Below are positions 25,263 through 32,413 of a DNA stretch of 64,000 nt, in pieces. How positions within the stretch are numbered: position 1 is the first letter of the stretch; each line of letters opens with the position of its first letter. Source of the stretch: Tsukamurella pulmonis (GTDB lineage: Bacteria; Actinomycetota; Actinomycetes; Mycobacteriales; Mycobacteriaceae); contig NZ_FNLF01000002.1 in NCBI RefSeq assembly GCF_900103175.1, positions 3,548,136 through 3,612,135 of the forward strand, given 5' to 3'. Made by a program: the position numbers and the translations under genes. The notes beneath the pieces were generated by a model. The model was given only the letters and a program-made list of their open reading frames with translations, was not told the origin of the DNA and did no database searches.

Positions 25263-26549
25263 TCACTTCGCGGCCGCCAGTTCCTCGACGTGCGAGCGCA
25301 GGCCACGACGGTTGCCGTCTGCATCGATCTCGCCCCGCACCACGGTGCTCACGCCGTTCTCGTCGTAGAAGCGCTTGTTCGAGTGCGTCTCGGGCGCATC
25401 GTCGACGGTGGCCTTGAGGAACCGGTCCGGCAGCGAGAGCTTGATGATGGTGCGCCACGACTCGGCGTACTGCTTCCACATCGGGCCGGTGTTGTAGGGC
25501 AGGTCGTACTTCTCGCAGATCTCGACGAGCCGCGAGTTGATGTAGTTGTACCGGTTCGAGGGCAGGTCCGGGTACAGGTGGTGCTCGATCTGCCGGCCCA
25601 GGTGCCCGGTGATGAAGTGCAGGGCGTCGCTGCCCTCGAAGTTCGCGGTGCCCAGCATCTGGCGCAGGTACCACTCGGGGAGCGTCTCGTTCTCGATGTC
25701 CTCGATGGTGAACTTCTCGGCGTCGTCCGGGAAATGGCCGCAGAAGATCGTCATGTGGTCCCACACGTCGCGCACGGTGTTGGCCACGTAGTTGGCCGAG
25801 GCGGCCTTCTTGTAGCCACGGGCGCCGGTGAACGGGACGGCCATCGCCGGGAACAGGACGTAGTCCTTGGCGGTCTGCTTGGCGATCTTCGTCAGGACCA
25901 CCTTGAGCCGGGAGCGGAACTCCTCCCAGTCGTAGTTCGCGTACTGCTCGCCGCCGTTGAGCGCCGCCTTCATGGCGTTCATCAGCTCGAGGTGCTGCAC
26001 GGCCTTGCCGTACTGGAAGCCGATCATGAGGGTGAAGTTGTAGATCGGGTTGAAGAGCATGTACGGCTCCCACGGCTGATCGCGCGTGACGCGCAGGATG
26101 CCGTACCCGATGTCGTCGTCCATGTCGGTGACGTTGGTGTACTTGTGGTGCATGTAGTTGTGGGTGTGGCGCCAGAACTTGCCGTCCGAGGCGCTGTCCC
26201 ACTCCCAGTTGGTGGAGTGGATCTCCGGATCGTTCATCCAGTCCCACTGGCCGTGCATGATGTTGTGGCCGAGCTCGTTGTTCTCGATCACCTTCGCGTA
26301 GCTCAGGCACGCGGCGGAGGCGGCCCAGGCGGCCTTGCCCTTCCAGCCCTTCATGCCGGCACCGAGCCCGAAGACGCGGCCCGCGGTCTCCGCGATGCGC
26401 TGGCTCTTGATCACGCGGCGGATGTACTTGGCGTCCTCCTCGCCGCGGCTCTCCTCGATCTCACGGCGCAGCGCGTCCAACTCGGCACCGAGCGCCTCGA
26501 TGTCGGCGTCGGTCAGGTGCGCGTACTCCGCGATGTCAGTGATAGCCAC
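25263..26549 (-). CDS. Membrane fatty-acid desaturase 2 (DesA3-like)
   Basis: A 428-residue paralogue with GHNIMH, HTHNYMHH and QIEHHLYPDLPSNR boxes. It differs from paralogues 1 and 3 in having a longer mid-region (KAALNGGEQYANYDWEEF) and LYPD in place of LFPD/MFPD. The GTG at 26549 matches the paralogues (VAITD...YAHL). An upstream ATG at 26591 is also in frame. TTGAGG and TACCGA spaced 16 nt lie upstream as a possible promoter, with GGGGA as ribosome-binding site. It is first gene of a likely two-gene unit with desaturase 1. Confidence 0.88.
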   Translation of the reverse strand: MAITDIAEYAHLTDADIEALGAELDALRREIEESRGEEDAKYIRRVIKSQRIAETAGRVFGLGAGMKGWKGKAAWAASAACLSYAKVIENNELGHNIMHGQWDWMNDPEIHSTNWEWDSASDGKFWRHTHNYMHHKYTNVTDMDDDIGYGILRVTRDQPWEPYMLFNPIYNFTLMIGFQYGKAVQHLELMNAMKAALNGGEQYANYDWEEFRSRLKVVLTKIAKQTAKDYVLFPAMAVPFTGARGYKKAASANYVANTVRDVWDHMTIFCGHFPDDAEKFTIEDIENETLPEWYLRQMLGTANFEGSDALHFITGHLGRQIEHHLYPDLPSNRYNYINSRLVEICEKYDLPYNTGPMWKQYAESWRTIIKLSLPDRFLKATVDDAPETHSNKRFYDENGVSTVVRGEIDADGNRRGLRSHVEELAAAK

Positions 26550-26662
26550 GAGGCGATCCCCAATCGGTACGACCGCATGCAGCGGCCTCAAGAACAGAAC
26601 GATTCCACCGTAGCAGCCGTTTGGGACAAAGTCACCGATCTTGTTCCACCGTGGGGCTCAGG

Positions 26663-27076
26663 TCACACCCGGTGGCGCGCCGCCGCGCCGGCGAGGGTGT
26701 CCGCGAACTCCTCCGCGATCGCCAGCTGGTCGCGCAGCTCGGCGCACCGCTGGTGCGCAGCGTCCGAGCACTGGTCGACGAAGAGCGCGGCGTCGCCGCG
26801 CACTCCGGCCGGGGCCTGCGGATCGGCGAGCGTGTCCAGCGCGGCGAGCAGGTCCCGCATCTGCTCGAGCGTGAAGCCGAGCGGCTTCATCCGCCGGATC
26901 ACCAGCAGGCGCTCCACGTCGGCCGGGGTGTAGAGCCGGAAGCCGCCGGGACTGCGCTCGGACGGGGCGACCAGCCCCATCTCGTCGTAGTGCCGGATCG
27001 TCTTGAGCGAGAGTCCCGTCGCCTCCGCGACCTGGCCGATCTGCAGCAGCGGGCCGCGTCCCCGATCGTCGGTCAT
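26663..27076 (-). CDS. MerR-family transcriptional regulator
   Basis: A 137-residue MerR regulator. The winged helix-turn-helix reads LQIGQVAEATGLSLKTIRHYDEMGLV, followed by GFRLYTPADVERLLVIRRMKPLGFTL and a coiled-coil dimerisation helix. The C-terminal effector region has a single Cys and no clear metal or Fe-S motif, so the signal is unknown. It starts 9 bp after the SulP stop, so the two are cotranscribed. It may regulate the transporter or the adjacent desaturases; the sequence does not decide this. Confidence 0.88.
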   Translation of the reverse strand: MTDDRGRGPLLQIGQVAEATGLSLKTIRHYDEMGLVAPSERSPGGFRLYTPADVERLLVIRRMKPLGFTLEQMRDLLAALDTLADPQAPAGVRGDAALFVDQCSDAAHQRCAELRDQLAIAEEFADTLAGAAARHRV

Positions 27077-27085
27077 GGCGCGAGC

Positions 27086-28591
27086 CTAGTGCTCGCCGCC
27101 GAGGTGCCCGCGCAGGCGGTCGTGCCGCTCCGACGACGCCGGGTCGAGGCCGACGAACTCGACCGTCTTGCCCTTGCCGCGGTACTTGGTCTCGATCGCG
27201 TCGAGCGCGGCGACGGTGGAGGCGTCCCAGACGTGCGCCTGCCCGAGGTCGACGATCACGCGCGCGGGATCGCCCACGTAGTCGAACTGGTGGACCAGGT
27301 CGTTGCTGGAGGCGAAGAACAGCTCGCCGCGCACCCGGTAGACGCGCGTGCCGGGATCGTCGGAGTCGACCGGCACGACCTCGGTGAAGTGCGCGACCCG
27401 CCGCACCAGCAGCAGCGTCGCGACGATGACACCGCCGATGACGCCGTAGGCGAGGTTGTGCGTGGCGACGGTGATCGCGACGGTCACGAGCATGACCGCG
27501 GTCTCGCTGCGCGGCATGCGCCGCAGGGTGGCGGGGGCGATGCTGTGCCAGTCGAAGGTGCCCACCGCCACCATCACCATCACCGCCACGAGCGCGGCCA
27601 TCGGGATCCGCGCCACCAGGTCGCCGAGGCCGACGACGAGGATCAGCAGGAACAGGCCGGCGAGGAAGGTCGAGATCCGGGTACGCGCACCGGAGTCCTT
27701 GACGTTGATCATCGTCTGCCCGATCATCGCGCAGCCGCCCATGCCCCCGAAGAAGCCGGTGACGACGTTGGCCACGCCCTGCCCCCAGGCCTCGCGGGTC
27801 TTGTCCGACGGAGTGGCGGTGATGTCGTCGACCAACTTGGCCGTCATCAGGGATTCGAGCAGCCCCACCAGCGCCACCGCGACCGCGTACGGAGCGATCA
27901 GCCGCAGCGTGTCGAGGGTGTACGGCACGTCGGGGATCAGCCAGTGCGGCAGCGTGCTCGGCAGTTCCCCCTCGTCGCCGACGTCGGGCACGCCCAGCCC
28001 GAATCCGAGGGTGACGGCGGTGAGCACGACGATCGCGACCAGCGGCGCGGGCACCGCGGTGGTGAGCCTCGGCAGGCCGACCAGGATGACGATGCCGACG
28101 ACGATCATCGGGTACACCAGCCACGGCACGTCGGTCAGGTGCGGGAGCTGGGCGAGGAAGATCAGGATGGCCAGGGCGTTGACGAAGCCGACCATCACCG
28201 ACCGCGGGATGAACCGCATCAGCTTGGCGACGCCGAGGAGGCTGAAGACCACCTGGAGGACGCCGGCGAGGATCACCGTCGCGAGCAGGTAGTCCAGGCC
28301 GTGCTCCCGCGCGATGGGCGCCACCACGAGGGCGACGGCGCCGGTGGCGGCGGAGATCATCGCGGGCCGGCCGCCGACGACGGCGATGGTGACCGCCATG
28401 GTGAAGGACGCGAACAGGCCCACGCGCGGATCGACTCCGGCGATGATCGAGAACGAGATCGCCTCGGGGATCAGGGCCAGGGCCACGACGAGGCCCGCGA
28501 GCACCTCGGTCTTCAGCCGTCGGGGACTGCGCAGCGCCGCGCGGACCCCGACCTCGCCGGCCGGGGTCACCGGATCCGTTCGTACTGCCAT
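27086..28591 (-). CDS. SulP-family anion transporter with STAS domain
   Basis: A 501-residue SulP/SLC26 permease with 10-12 membrane segments (about 30-400) followed by a C-terminal STAS domain (about 405-490; VIVDLGQAHVWDASTVAALDAI is partly visible). The family carries sulfate, bicarbonate or other anions; the substrate cannot be assigned. The ATG at 28591 has a full GGAGGT ribosome-binding site 9 nt upstream, which beats a longer start at 28648. It is followed by a MerR regulator. This pair splits the desaturase cluster. Confidence 0.88.
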   Translation of the reverse strand: MAVRTDPVTPAGEVGVRAALRSPRRLKTEVLAGLVVALALIPEAISFSIIAGVDPRVGLFASFTMAVTIAVVGGRPAMISAATGAVALVVAPIAREHGLDYLLATVILAGVLQVVFSLLGVAKLMRFIPRSVMVGFVNALAILIFLAQLPHLTDVPWLVYPMIVVGIVILVGLPRLTTAVPAPLVAIVVLTAVTLGFGLGVPDVGDEGELPSTLPHWLIPDVPYTLDTLRLIAPYAVAVALVGLLESLMTAKLVDDITATPSDKTREAWGQGVANVVTGFFGGMGGCAMIGQTMINVKDSGARTRISTFLAGLFLLILVVGLGDLVARIPMAALVAVMVMVAVGTFDWHSIAPATLRRMPRSETAVMLVTVAITVATHNLAYGVIGGVIVATLLLVRRVAHFTEVVPVDSDDPGTRVYRVRGELFFASSNDLVHQFDYVGDPARVIVDLGQAHVWDASTVAALDAIETKYRGKGKTVEFVGLDPASSERHDRLRGHLGGEH

Positions 28592-28773
28592 CGCGATCGG
28601 ACCTCCGGGACATCGGTCGCACAGCGCGAGGGGCCGGGTGCGACGCACGAGTGGGACGGCGCGCAGGGGCGCGCGCCGCTCCGAACTCTACCCTCCCGTT
28701 AGGGGAGGGTTCCTCTCGGTCCTGCCGCGCTGCTCGACCGCGGATACTCGGCAGCAGCGCTCAGCGGCGGCGC

Positions 28774-30033
28774 TCAGGCGCGGCGGCGACGGCGGGCGTG
28801 CACCGCGGCGCGGGCGGCCTTGAGGCCGAACCGGCGGCCGGTGGCCTCGTCGATGCGCGGCTGCGCGAACTCGGTGCCCGCGAACATCGCCTCGGAGGCG
28901 GTCTCGGGAGCGTCGTCGGCGGTATCGCGCAGGTACTTGTCCGGCAGCGAGAGCTTGGCGATGGTCCGCCACGACTTGTAGTACTGCACGTGCAGCGGGC
29001 CGATCGTGTACGGCAGGTCGTACTTCTCGCACAGCGCACGCACGCGGACGCCGATCTCCGCCAGCCGGTTCGACGGCAGGTCCGGGAACAGGTGGTGTTC
29101 GATCTGGTAGCTCAGGTTGCCCGAGAGGAAGTCGATCACGGGGCCGCCCGAGAGGTTGGCGCTGCCGAGCATCTGGCGCAGGTACCACTCGGCCTGCGTC
29201 TCGTTGTCGACGTCCTGCTTGGTGAACTTCTCGGCACCGTCGGGGAAGTGCCCGCAGAAGATGACCGCGTTGGTCCAGACGTTGCGGATGACGTTGGCGG
29301 TGACGGTGGCCGTGAGCGCCTTGCGCCAGCCGCGCCGACCGCCGAGGGGCGCACCCAGGAGCGGCGCCGCGACGTAGTCCTTGAGCACCTGCCGGCCGAT
29401 CTTGTGGCCGACGTCGGAGGCGTCGGCCTTGAAGCCCTCGCGGTCGAACCACGGCTTCTTCCACTTGGTGGCGGCGCGACCGAGCTCGAGGTGCTGGATC
29501 GCCACGCCGTACTCGAAGAGCAGCATGAGGATCGTGTTGTAGGCCAGGTTGCCCGCGTTGAACGGGGTCCACGGCTGATCACGCGTGACGCGCAGCGTCT
29601 TGTAGCCCACGTCGTCGTCCATGTCGAGGACGTTCGTGTACTTGTGGTGCACGTAGTTGTGGGTGTGCTTCCACAGCCGCGACGTACCGGCGTTGTCCCA
29701 CTCCCATGTCGTGGAGTGGATCTCGGGATCGTTCATCCAATCCCACTGCCCGTGCATGATGTTGTGCCCGAGCTCCATGTTCTCGATGATCTTGGCGAGC
29801 CCCAGCGAGACCGCCGAGCCCCACCAGAATCCGCGCTTGTGGGCGCCGAGCAGCATGAGGCGGCCCGCCACCTCCAGCCCGCGCTGGGCGGCGATCGTGC
29901 GCTGCAGGTACCGCACGTCGGACGCGCCGCGCGCGGACTCGATGTCGCGCCGGATCGCGTCCAGCTCGGCCCCGAGCGTCTCGACGTCGGCCTCGGTGAG
30001 GTGCGCGTACTCGGGAATGTCGGTGATCGCCAT
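28774..30033 (-). CDS. Membrane fatty-acid desaturase 3 (DesA3-like)
   Basis: A 419-residue paralogue with all three His boxes: His90-x3-His94, His125-x3-His129-His130 and QIEHH (His313-His314). It is the copy nearest the reductase gene and so is the best positional equivalent of M. tuberculosis DesA3 (Rv3229c), a stearoyl-CoA delta-9 desaturase that pairs with the Rv3230c reductase. The ATG at 30033 has GGAGGG upstream. It has its own promoter with a TTGACA/TACGGT pair overlapped by a tandem operator. The tail is short and basic (HARRRRRA). Confidence 0.92.
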   Translation of the reverse strand: MAITDIPEYAHLTEADVETLGAELDAIRRDIESARGASDVRYLQRTIAAQRGLEVAGRLMLLGAHKRGFWWGSAVSLGLAKIIENMELGHNIMHGQWDWMNDPEIHSTTWEWDNAGTSRLWKHTHNYVHHKYTNVLDMDDDVGYKTLRVTRDQPWTPFNAGNLAYNTILMLLFEYGVAIQHLELGRAATKWKKPWFDREGFKADASDVGHKIGRQVLKDYVAAPLLGAPLGGRRGWRKALTATVTANVIRNVWTNAVIFCGHFPDGAEKFTKQDVDNETQAEWYLRQMLGSANLSGGPVIDFLSGNLSYQIEHHLFPDLPSNRLAEIGVRVRALCEKYDLPYTIGPLHVQYYKSWRTIAKLSLPDKYLRDTADDAPETASEAMFAGTEFAQPRIDEATGRRFGLKAARAAVHARRRRRA

Positions 30034-30064
30034 GCGGGGCCGCCCTCCGGTGGTGTCCGTTCTA

Positions 30065-30102
30065 ACCTACGCAACCGTAAGTTACGGCCTCGTAGGTGTC
30101 AA
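30065..30102 (-). promoter_or_regulatory. Desaturase 3 promoter with tandem TACG-N4-CGTA operator
   Basis: Minus-strand TTGACA (30097-30102) and TACGGT (30074-30079) are spaced 17 nt. The spacer and -10 carry a 33-bp dyad: ACCTACG (30065-30071) and CGTAGGT (30091-30097) outside, CCGTAA-G-TTACGG inside. It can also be read as two TACG-N4-CGTA units, 30068-30079 and 30083-30094. The placement predicts repression, for example by a TetR-type dimer pair. Confidence 0.75.
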
Positions 30103-30123
30103 TCGGGGCGGCCCGAGCAGGCG

Positions 30124-31269
30124 TCAGACGTCGAGCGTGCAGTCCCCGACCGCCACGGAGATACAGGTCTGGATGCGCTCGCCCTCGGTGTGCAGCTCGC
30201 CGCTGCGCAGGTCGCGGACCTGGCCGTCGGCCAGCTGCACCACGCAGGTCTGGCAGATGCCCATGCGGCAGCCGAAGGGCATCTGCACGCCGATCGCCTC
30301 GCCCGCCTCGAGCAGGGTGGTGGCACCGTCGACGTCGGTCTTCTTGCCCGACTTGAGGAAGCCGACCTCGCCGCCCGAGGCGGAGACGTCCGCGCGCTCG
30401 ACGGTGAACCGCTCCTGGTGCAGGCGCGACTCGATGCCGCGGTCCTTCCAGGCCTTCTCCATGTCGTTGAGGAACACGCCGGGCCCGCAGATCCAGGTCT
30501 GCCGCTCCTGCCAGTCCGGCACGGCCGCGCCGATGTTCTCCGGGGTGAGCCGGCCCTCGTCGCGGGTGTAGCGCAGCTGCACGGAGACGTTGTCGTGATT
30601 GGCGTCGAACGCCGCGAGCTCGTCGCGGAACAGCGCCGAATCGGCGTTCGGCGCGGAGTGGACGGCCACGATGTCGGTGGAGGCGGGGATGCCGCGCCGC
30701 TCGAGCGTGCGGAGCATCGCCATGACCGGCGTGATGCCGCTGCCCGCGGTGAGGAACAGGACCTTCGGCGGCAGCGGGTTCGGGAGCGTGAAGTCGCCCG
30801 ACGGCGCCTGCAGCCGCACGATGGTGCCCTCGCGCACCCCCGTGACGAGGTGGTTGGACAGGAAGCCCTCGTTCATCGCCTTGACGGTGATCGAGACCTC
30901 GCGCGGGCCGCGCCCCTGACCCATGTCGGGCACCGAGGTCAGCGAGTACGAGCGCCACGTCCACTTGCCGTCGACGAGGACGCCGATGCCCACGTACTGG
31001 CCGGCCTCGTACTTGGTGTTGAAGCCCCAGCCGGTCTCGATCGTGAGCGTGACCGACTCGTCCGTCTCCTGCTCGACGCGCACGATCTTGCCGCGCAGCT
31101 CCCGCGCCGACCACAGCGGATTGATCAGGTGCAGGTAGTCGTCCGGCAGCAGCGGCGTGGTGAGCCGCGCCACCGCGCCGCGCACCAGGTTGGTGCGGGG
31201 ATGCTCGGCGGAGACGTCCTTGGCCGGGGCCTCGAGCCAATCACGGAAGGCTCGGAAAGAGTTGCTCAT
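30124..31269 (-). CDS. Ferredoxin-type oxidoreductase, desaturase electron donor (Rv3230c-type)
   Basis: A 381-residue three-part reductase: a flavin-binding barrel with RSYSLTS, an NAD(P)-binding domain (LFLTAGSGITPVMAML, ICGPGVFL) and a C-terminal plant-type [2Fe-2S] ferredoxin with Cys334, Cys339, Cys342 and Cys369. M. tuberculosis Rv3230c has the same design and feeds electrons to DesA3, so this protein probably serves one or more of the three desaturases nearby. TAGGCT ends 7 nt before the ATG, predicting a leaderless mRNA. Its promoter shares an operator unit with desaturase 3, although 90 bp separate the two genes. Confidence 0.92.
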   Translation of the reverse strand: MSNSFRAFRDWLEAPAKDVSAEHPRTNLVRGAVARLTTPLLPDDYLHLINPLWSARELRGKIVRVEQETDESVTLTIETGWGFNTKYEAGQYVGIGVLVDGKWTWRSYSLTSVPDMGQGRGPREVSITVKAMNEGFLSNHLVTGVREGTIVRLQAPSGDFTLPNPLPPKVLFLTAGSGITPVMAMLRTLERRGIPASTDIVAVHSAPNADSALFRDELAAFDANHDNVSVQLRYTRDEGRLTPENIGAAVPDWQERQTWICGPGVFLNDMEKAWKDRGIESRLHQERFTVERADVSASGGEVGFLKSGKKTDVDGATTLLEAGEAIGVQMPFGCRMGICQTCVVQLADGQVRDLRSGELHTEGERIQTCISVAVGDCTLDV

Positions 31270-31276
31270 GCCCGTG

Positions 31277-31306
31277 AGCCTACGGTGCCGTAACCTCTTG
31301 GGACAA
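31277..31306 (-). promoter_or_regulatory. Reductase promoter with one TACG-N4-CGTA operator unit
   Basis: Minus-strand TTGTCC (31301-31306) and TAGGCT (31277-31282) are spaced 18 nt, and the -10 ends 7 nt before the ATG. TACGGTGCCGTA (31281-31292) overlaps the -10 and has the same half-sites as the desaturase 3 operator. The 9-mer TTGTCCCAA here also occurs upstream of desaturase 2 (plus-strand TTGGGACAA near 26621). Confidence 0.65.
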
Positions 31307-31338
31307 TTTCGGGCAGGTTGTCCTATCGGGTGCCGCGA

Positions 31339-31408
31339 CCGAACGTCGGGTTCTGCGGCGGTCGGTGGCAGGATTTCGGCGCCGAGGGGCGCAGGACCCG
31401 ACGTTCGG
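31339..31408. repeat. Long inverted repeat between the META-domain and reductase genes
   Basis: Arm 31339-31357 (CCGAACGTCGGGTTCTGCG) and arm 31390-31408 match as inverted repeats in 18 of 19 positions, separated by 32 bp. It lies 17 bp downstream of the minus-strand META-domain gene and upstream of the reductase promoter. It could be a terminator or a mobile-type palindrome. Confidence 0.6.
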
Positions 31409-31425
31409 GACGCGTCCCCGAGCGA

Positions 31426-31860
31426 TCAGCGCTTCGCCGGGCCCGCGGCGACGAAGGTCCAGTAGCCGCGCGGACCGTCGTTGACCCGCAGGCGGTTCCC
31501 CTCCACCCGGACGGTGCGCACGCCGGAGAAAGCGGCGCGGAAATGCTCGCCCGCGCCCGGCGCGACGCACGCGCGCAGTGTGGAGACCAGGCCGCTGAAC
31601 CGCGCGCGATCGCCGTCGAGAGCGACGTCCATGCCGAAGACGTTGCAGCCGTCGTTGCCGCCACCGCCCTTGCCGGTGATGCTGAAGTACGCCGGGGAGC
31701 CCGTGTACCGCACCGGCGCGGTGCGGGCGAAGCCGCTCGACTCGAACCGCCACTGCGTACCGGTCAGCGGCACCGGGGCCGCGGCGGCGGTGGGCGCGAC
31801 GCTCAGCACGCCCGCCCCCACGAGGACGGCCGCCGCGTACCGGGCACCGCGCACTGTCAT
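31426..31860 (-). CDS. Secreted META-domain (HslJ-like) protein
   Basis: A 144-residue exported protein. The N-terminal signal peptide ends near TAAAAPV (about residue 28). The mature part opens with LTGTQWRFESSG and contains GCNVFGMDV, typical of the META/HslJ domain found in heat-shock and motility-linked secreted proteins. Two Cys residues (GCN and LRACV) may form a disulfide. Function is unknown. TACGGT ends 6 nt before the ATG, predicting a leaderless mRNA. Confidence 0.82.
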   Translation of the reverse strand: MTVRGARYAAAVLVGAGVLSVAPTAAAAPVPLTGTQWRFESSGFARTAPVRYTGSPAYFSITGKGGGGNDGCNVFGMDVALDGDRARFSGLVSTLRACVAPGAGEHFRAAFSGVRTVRVEGNRLRVNDGPRGYWTFVAAGPAKR

Positions 31861-31888
31861 GTCCCCACCGTAACGCCGAGCTCGGGCG

Positions 31889-32413
31889 TCAGAGCAGTTC
31901 CAGCAGGAACGGCAGTTCCTGGGTGGCGTACCAGGCCAGGTCGTGATCCTCGGCGTCGCCGACGGCGAGCTCGGCGTCCTCGTCGCCGAGATCCGCGGCG
32001 TCGACGACCTGCGCTGCGCGGGTCACGGCAGGCTCGGCCTCGGAGACGTCGACGTGCACCGCCACGACGTTCTTCAGGCGGATCGGCTCGTTCACCTTGA
32101 GCACGGCGTCGTCGAGGTCCGGGCGCTCCTTCGCCGCCGCGACGTCGACGGTGATCACGACGCGCCGCACCGGGTCCGGTTCGCCCTCCCCGTCCGCGGC
32201 GGGCTCGTCGTCGACGGCGAGCAGCCGCAGCGAGGCCCGCGCGGCCTGGCGCATCGCGGCCTCGGCGAGTTCCTCGTCGTCGCCCGAGGTGTAGGCCTCG
32301 CGCAGCGCCGGGGTCACCCCGAAGACGGTGCCGCCCAAGGGGAAGAGCTCGCCGTCGCGCTGCAGGACCTGCAGCCCTGCCAAGGTGCTCGGCACGTACA
32401 CGCGGACCGTCAT
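31889..32413 (-). CDS. DUF6912-type protein (Rv3231c-like)
   Basis: A 174-residue acidic cytosolic protein without known function. It begins MTVRVYVPSTLAGLQVLQRDGEL and contains TPALREAYTSGDDEELAEAAM, matching by recall the small actinobacterial family that includes Rv3231c. It starts at the base after the WS/DGAT stop codon, so the two are in one operon. The last third is very acidic (VDAADLGDEDAELAVGDAEDHD). Family name is moderately certain. Confidence 0.7.
   Translation of the reverse strand: MTVRVYVPSTLAGLQVLQRDGELFPLGGTVFGVTPALREAYTSGDDEELAEAAMRQAARASLRLLAVDDEPAADGEGEPDPVRRVVITVDVAAAKERPDLDDAVLKVNEPIRLKNVVAVHVDVSEAEPAVTRAAQVVDAADLGDEDAELAVGDAEDHDLAWYATQELPFLLELL

Noticed and set aside
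22305-26933. A very long open frame (over 1500 codons) on the plus strand.
   Set aside because: It is antisense to fprA and two desaturases, whose motifs are unmistakable. GC-rich coding DNA leaves such open antisense frames.
28651-31293. An 880-codon plus-strand open frame.
   Set aside because: Antisense to desaturase 3 and the reductase; composition is that of a shadow frame, with no domain or ribosome-binding site.
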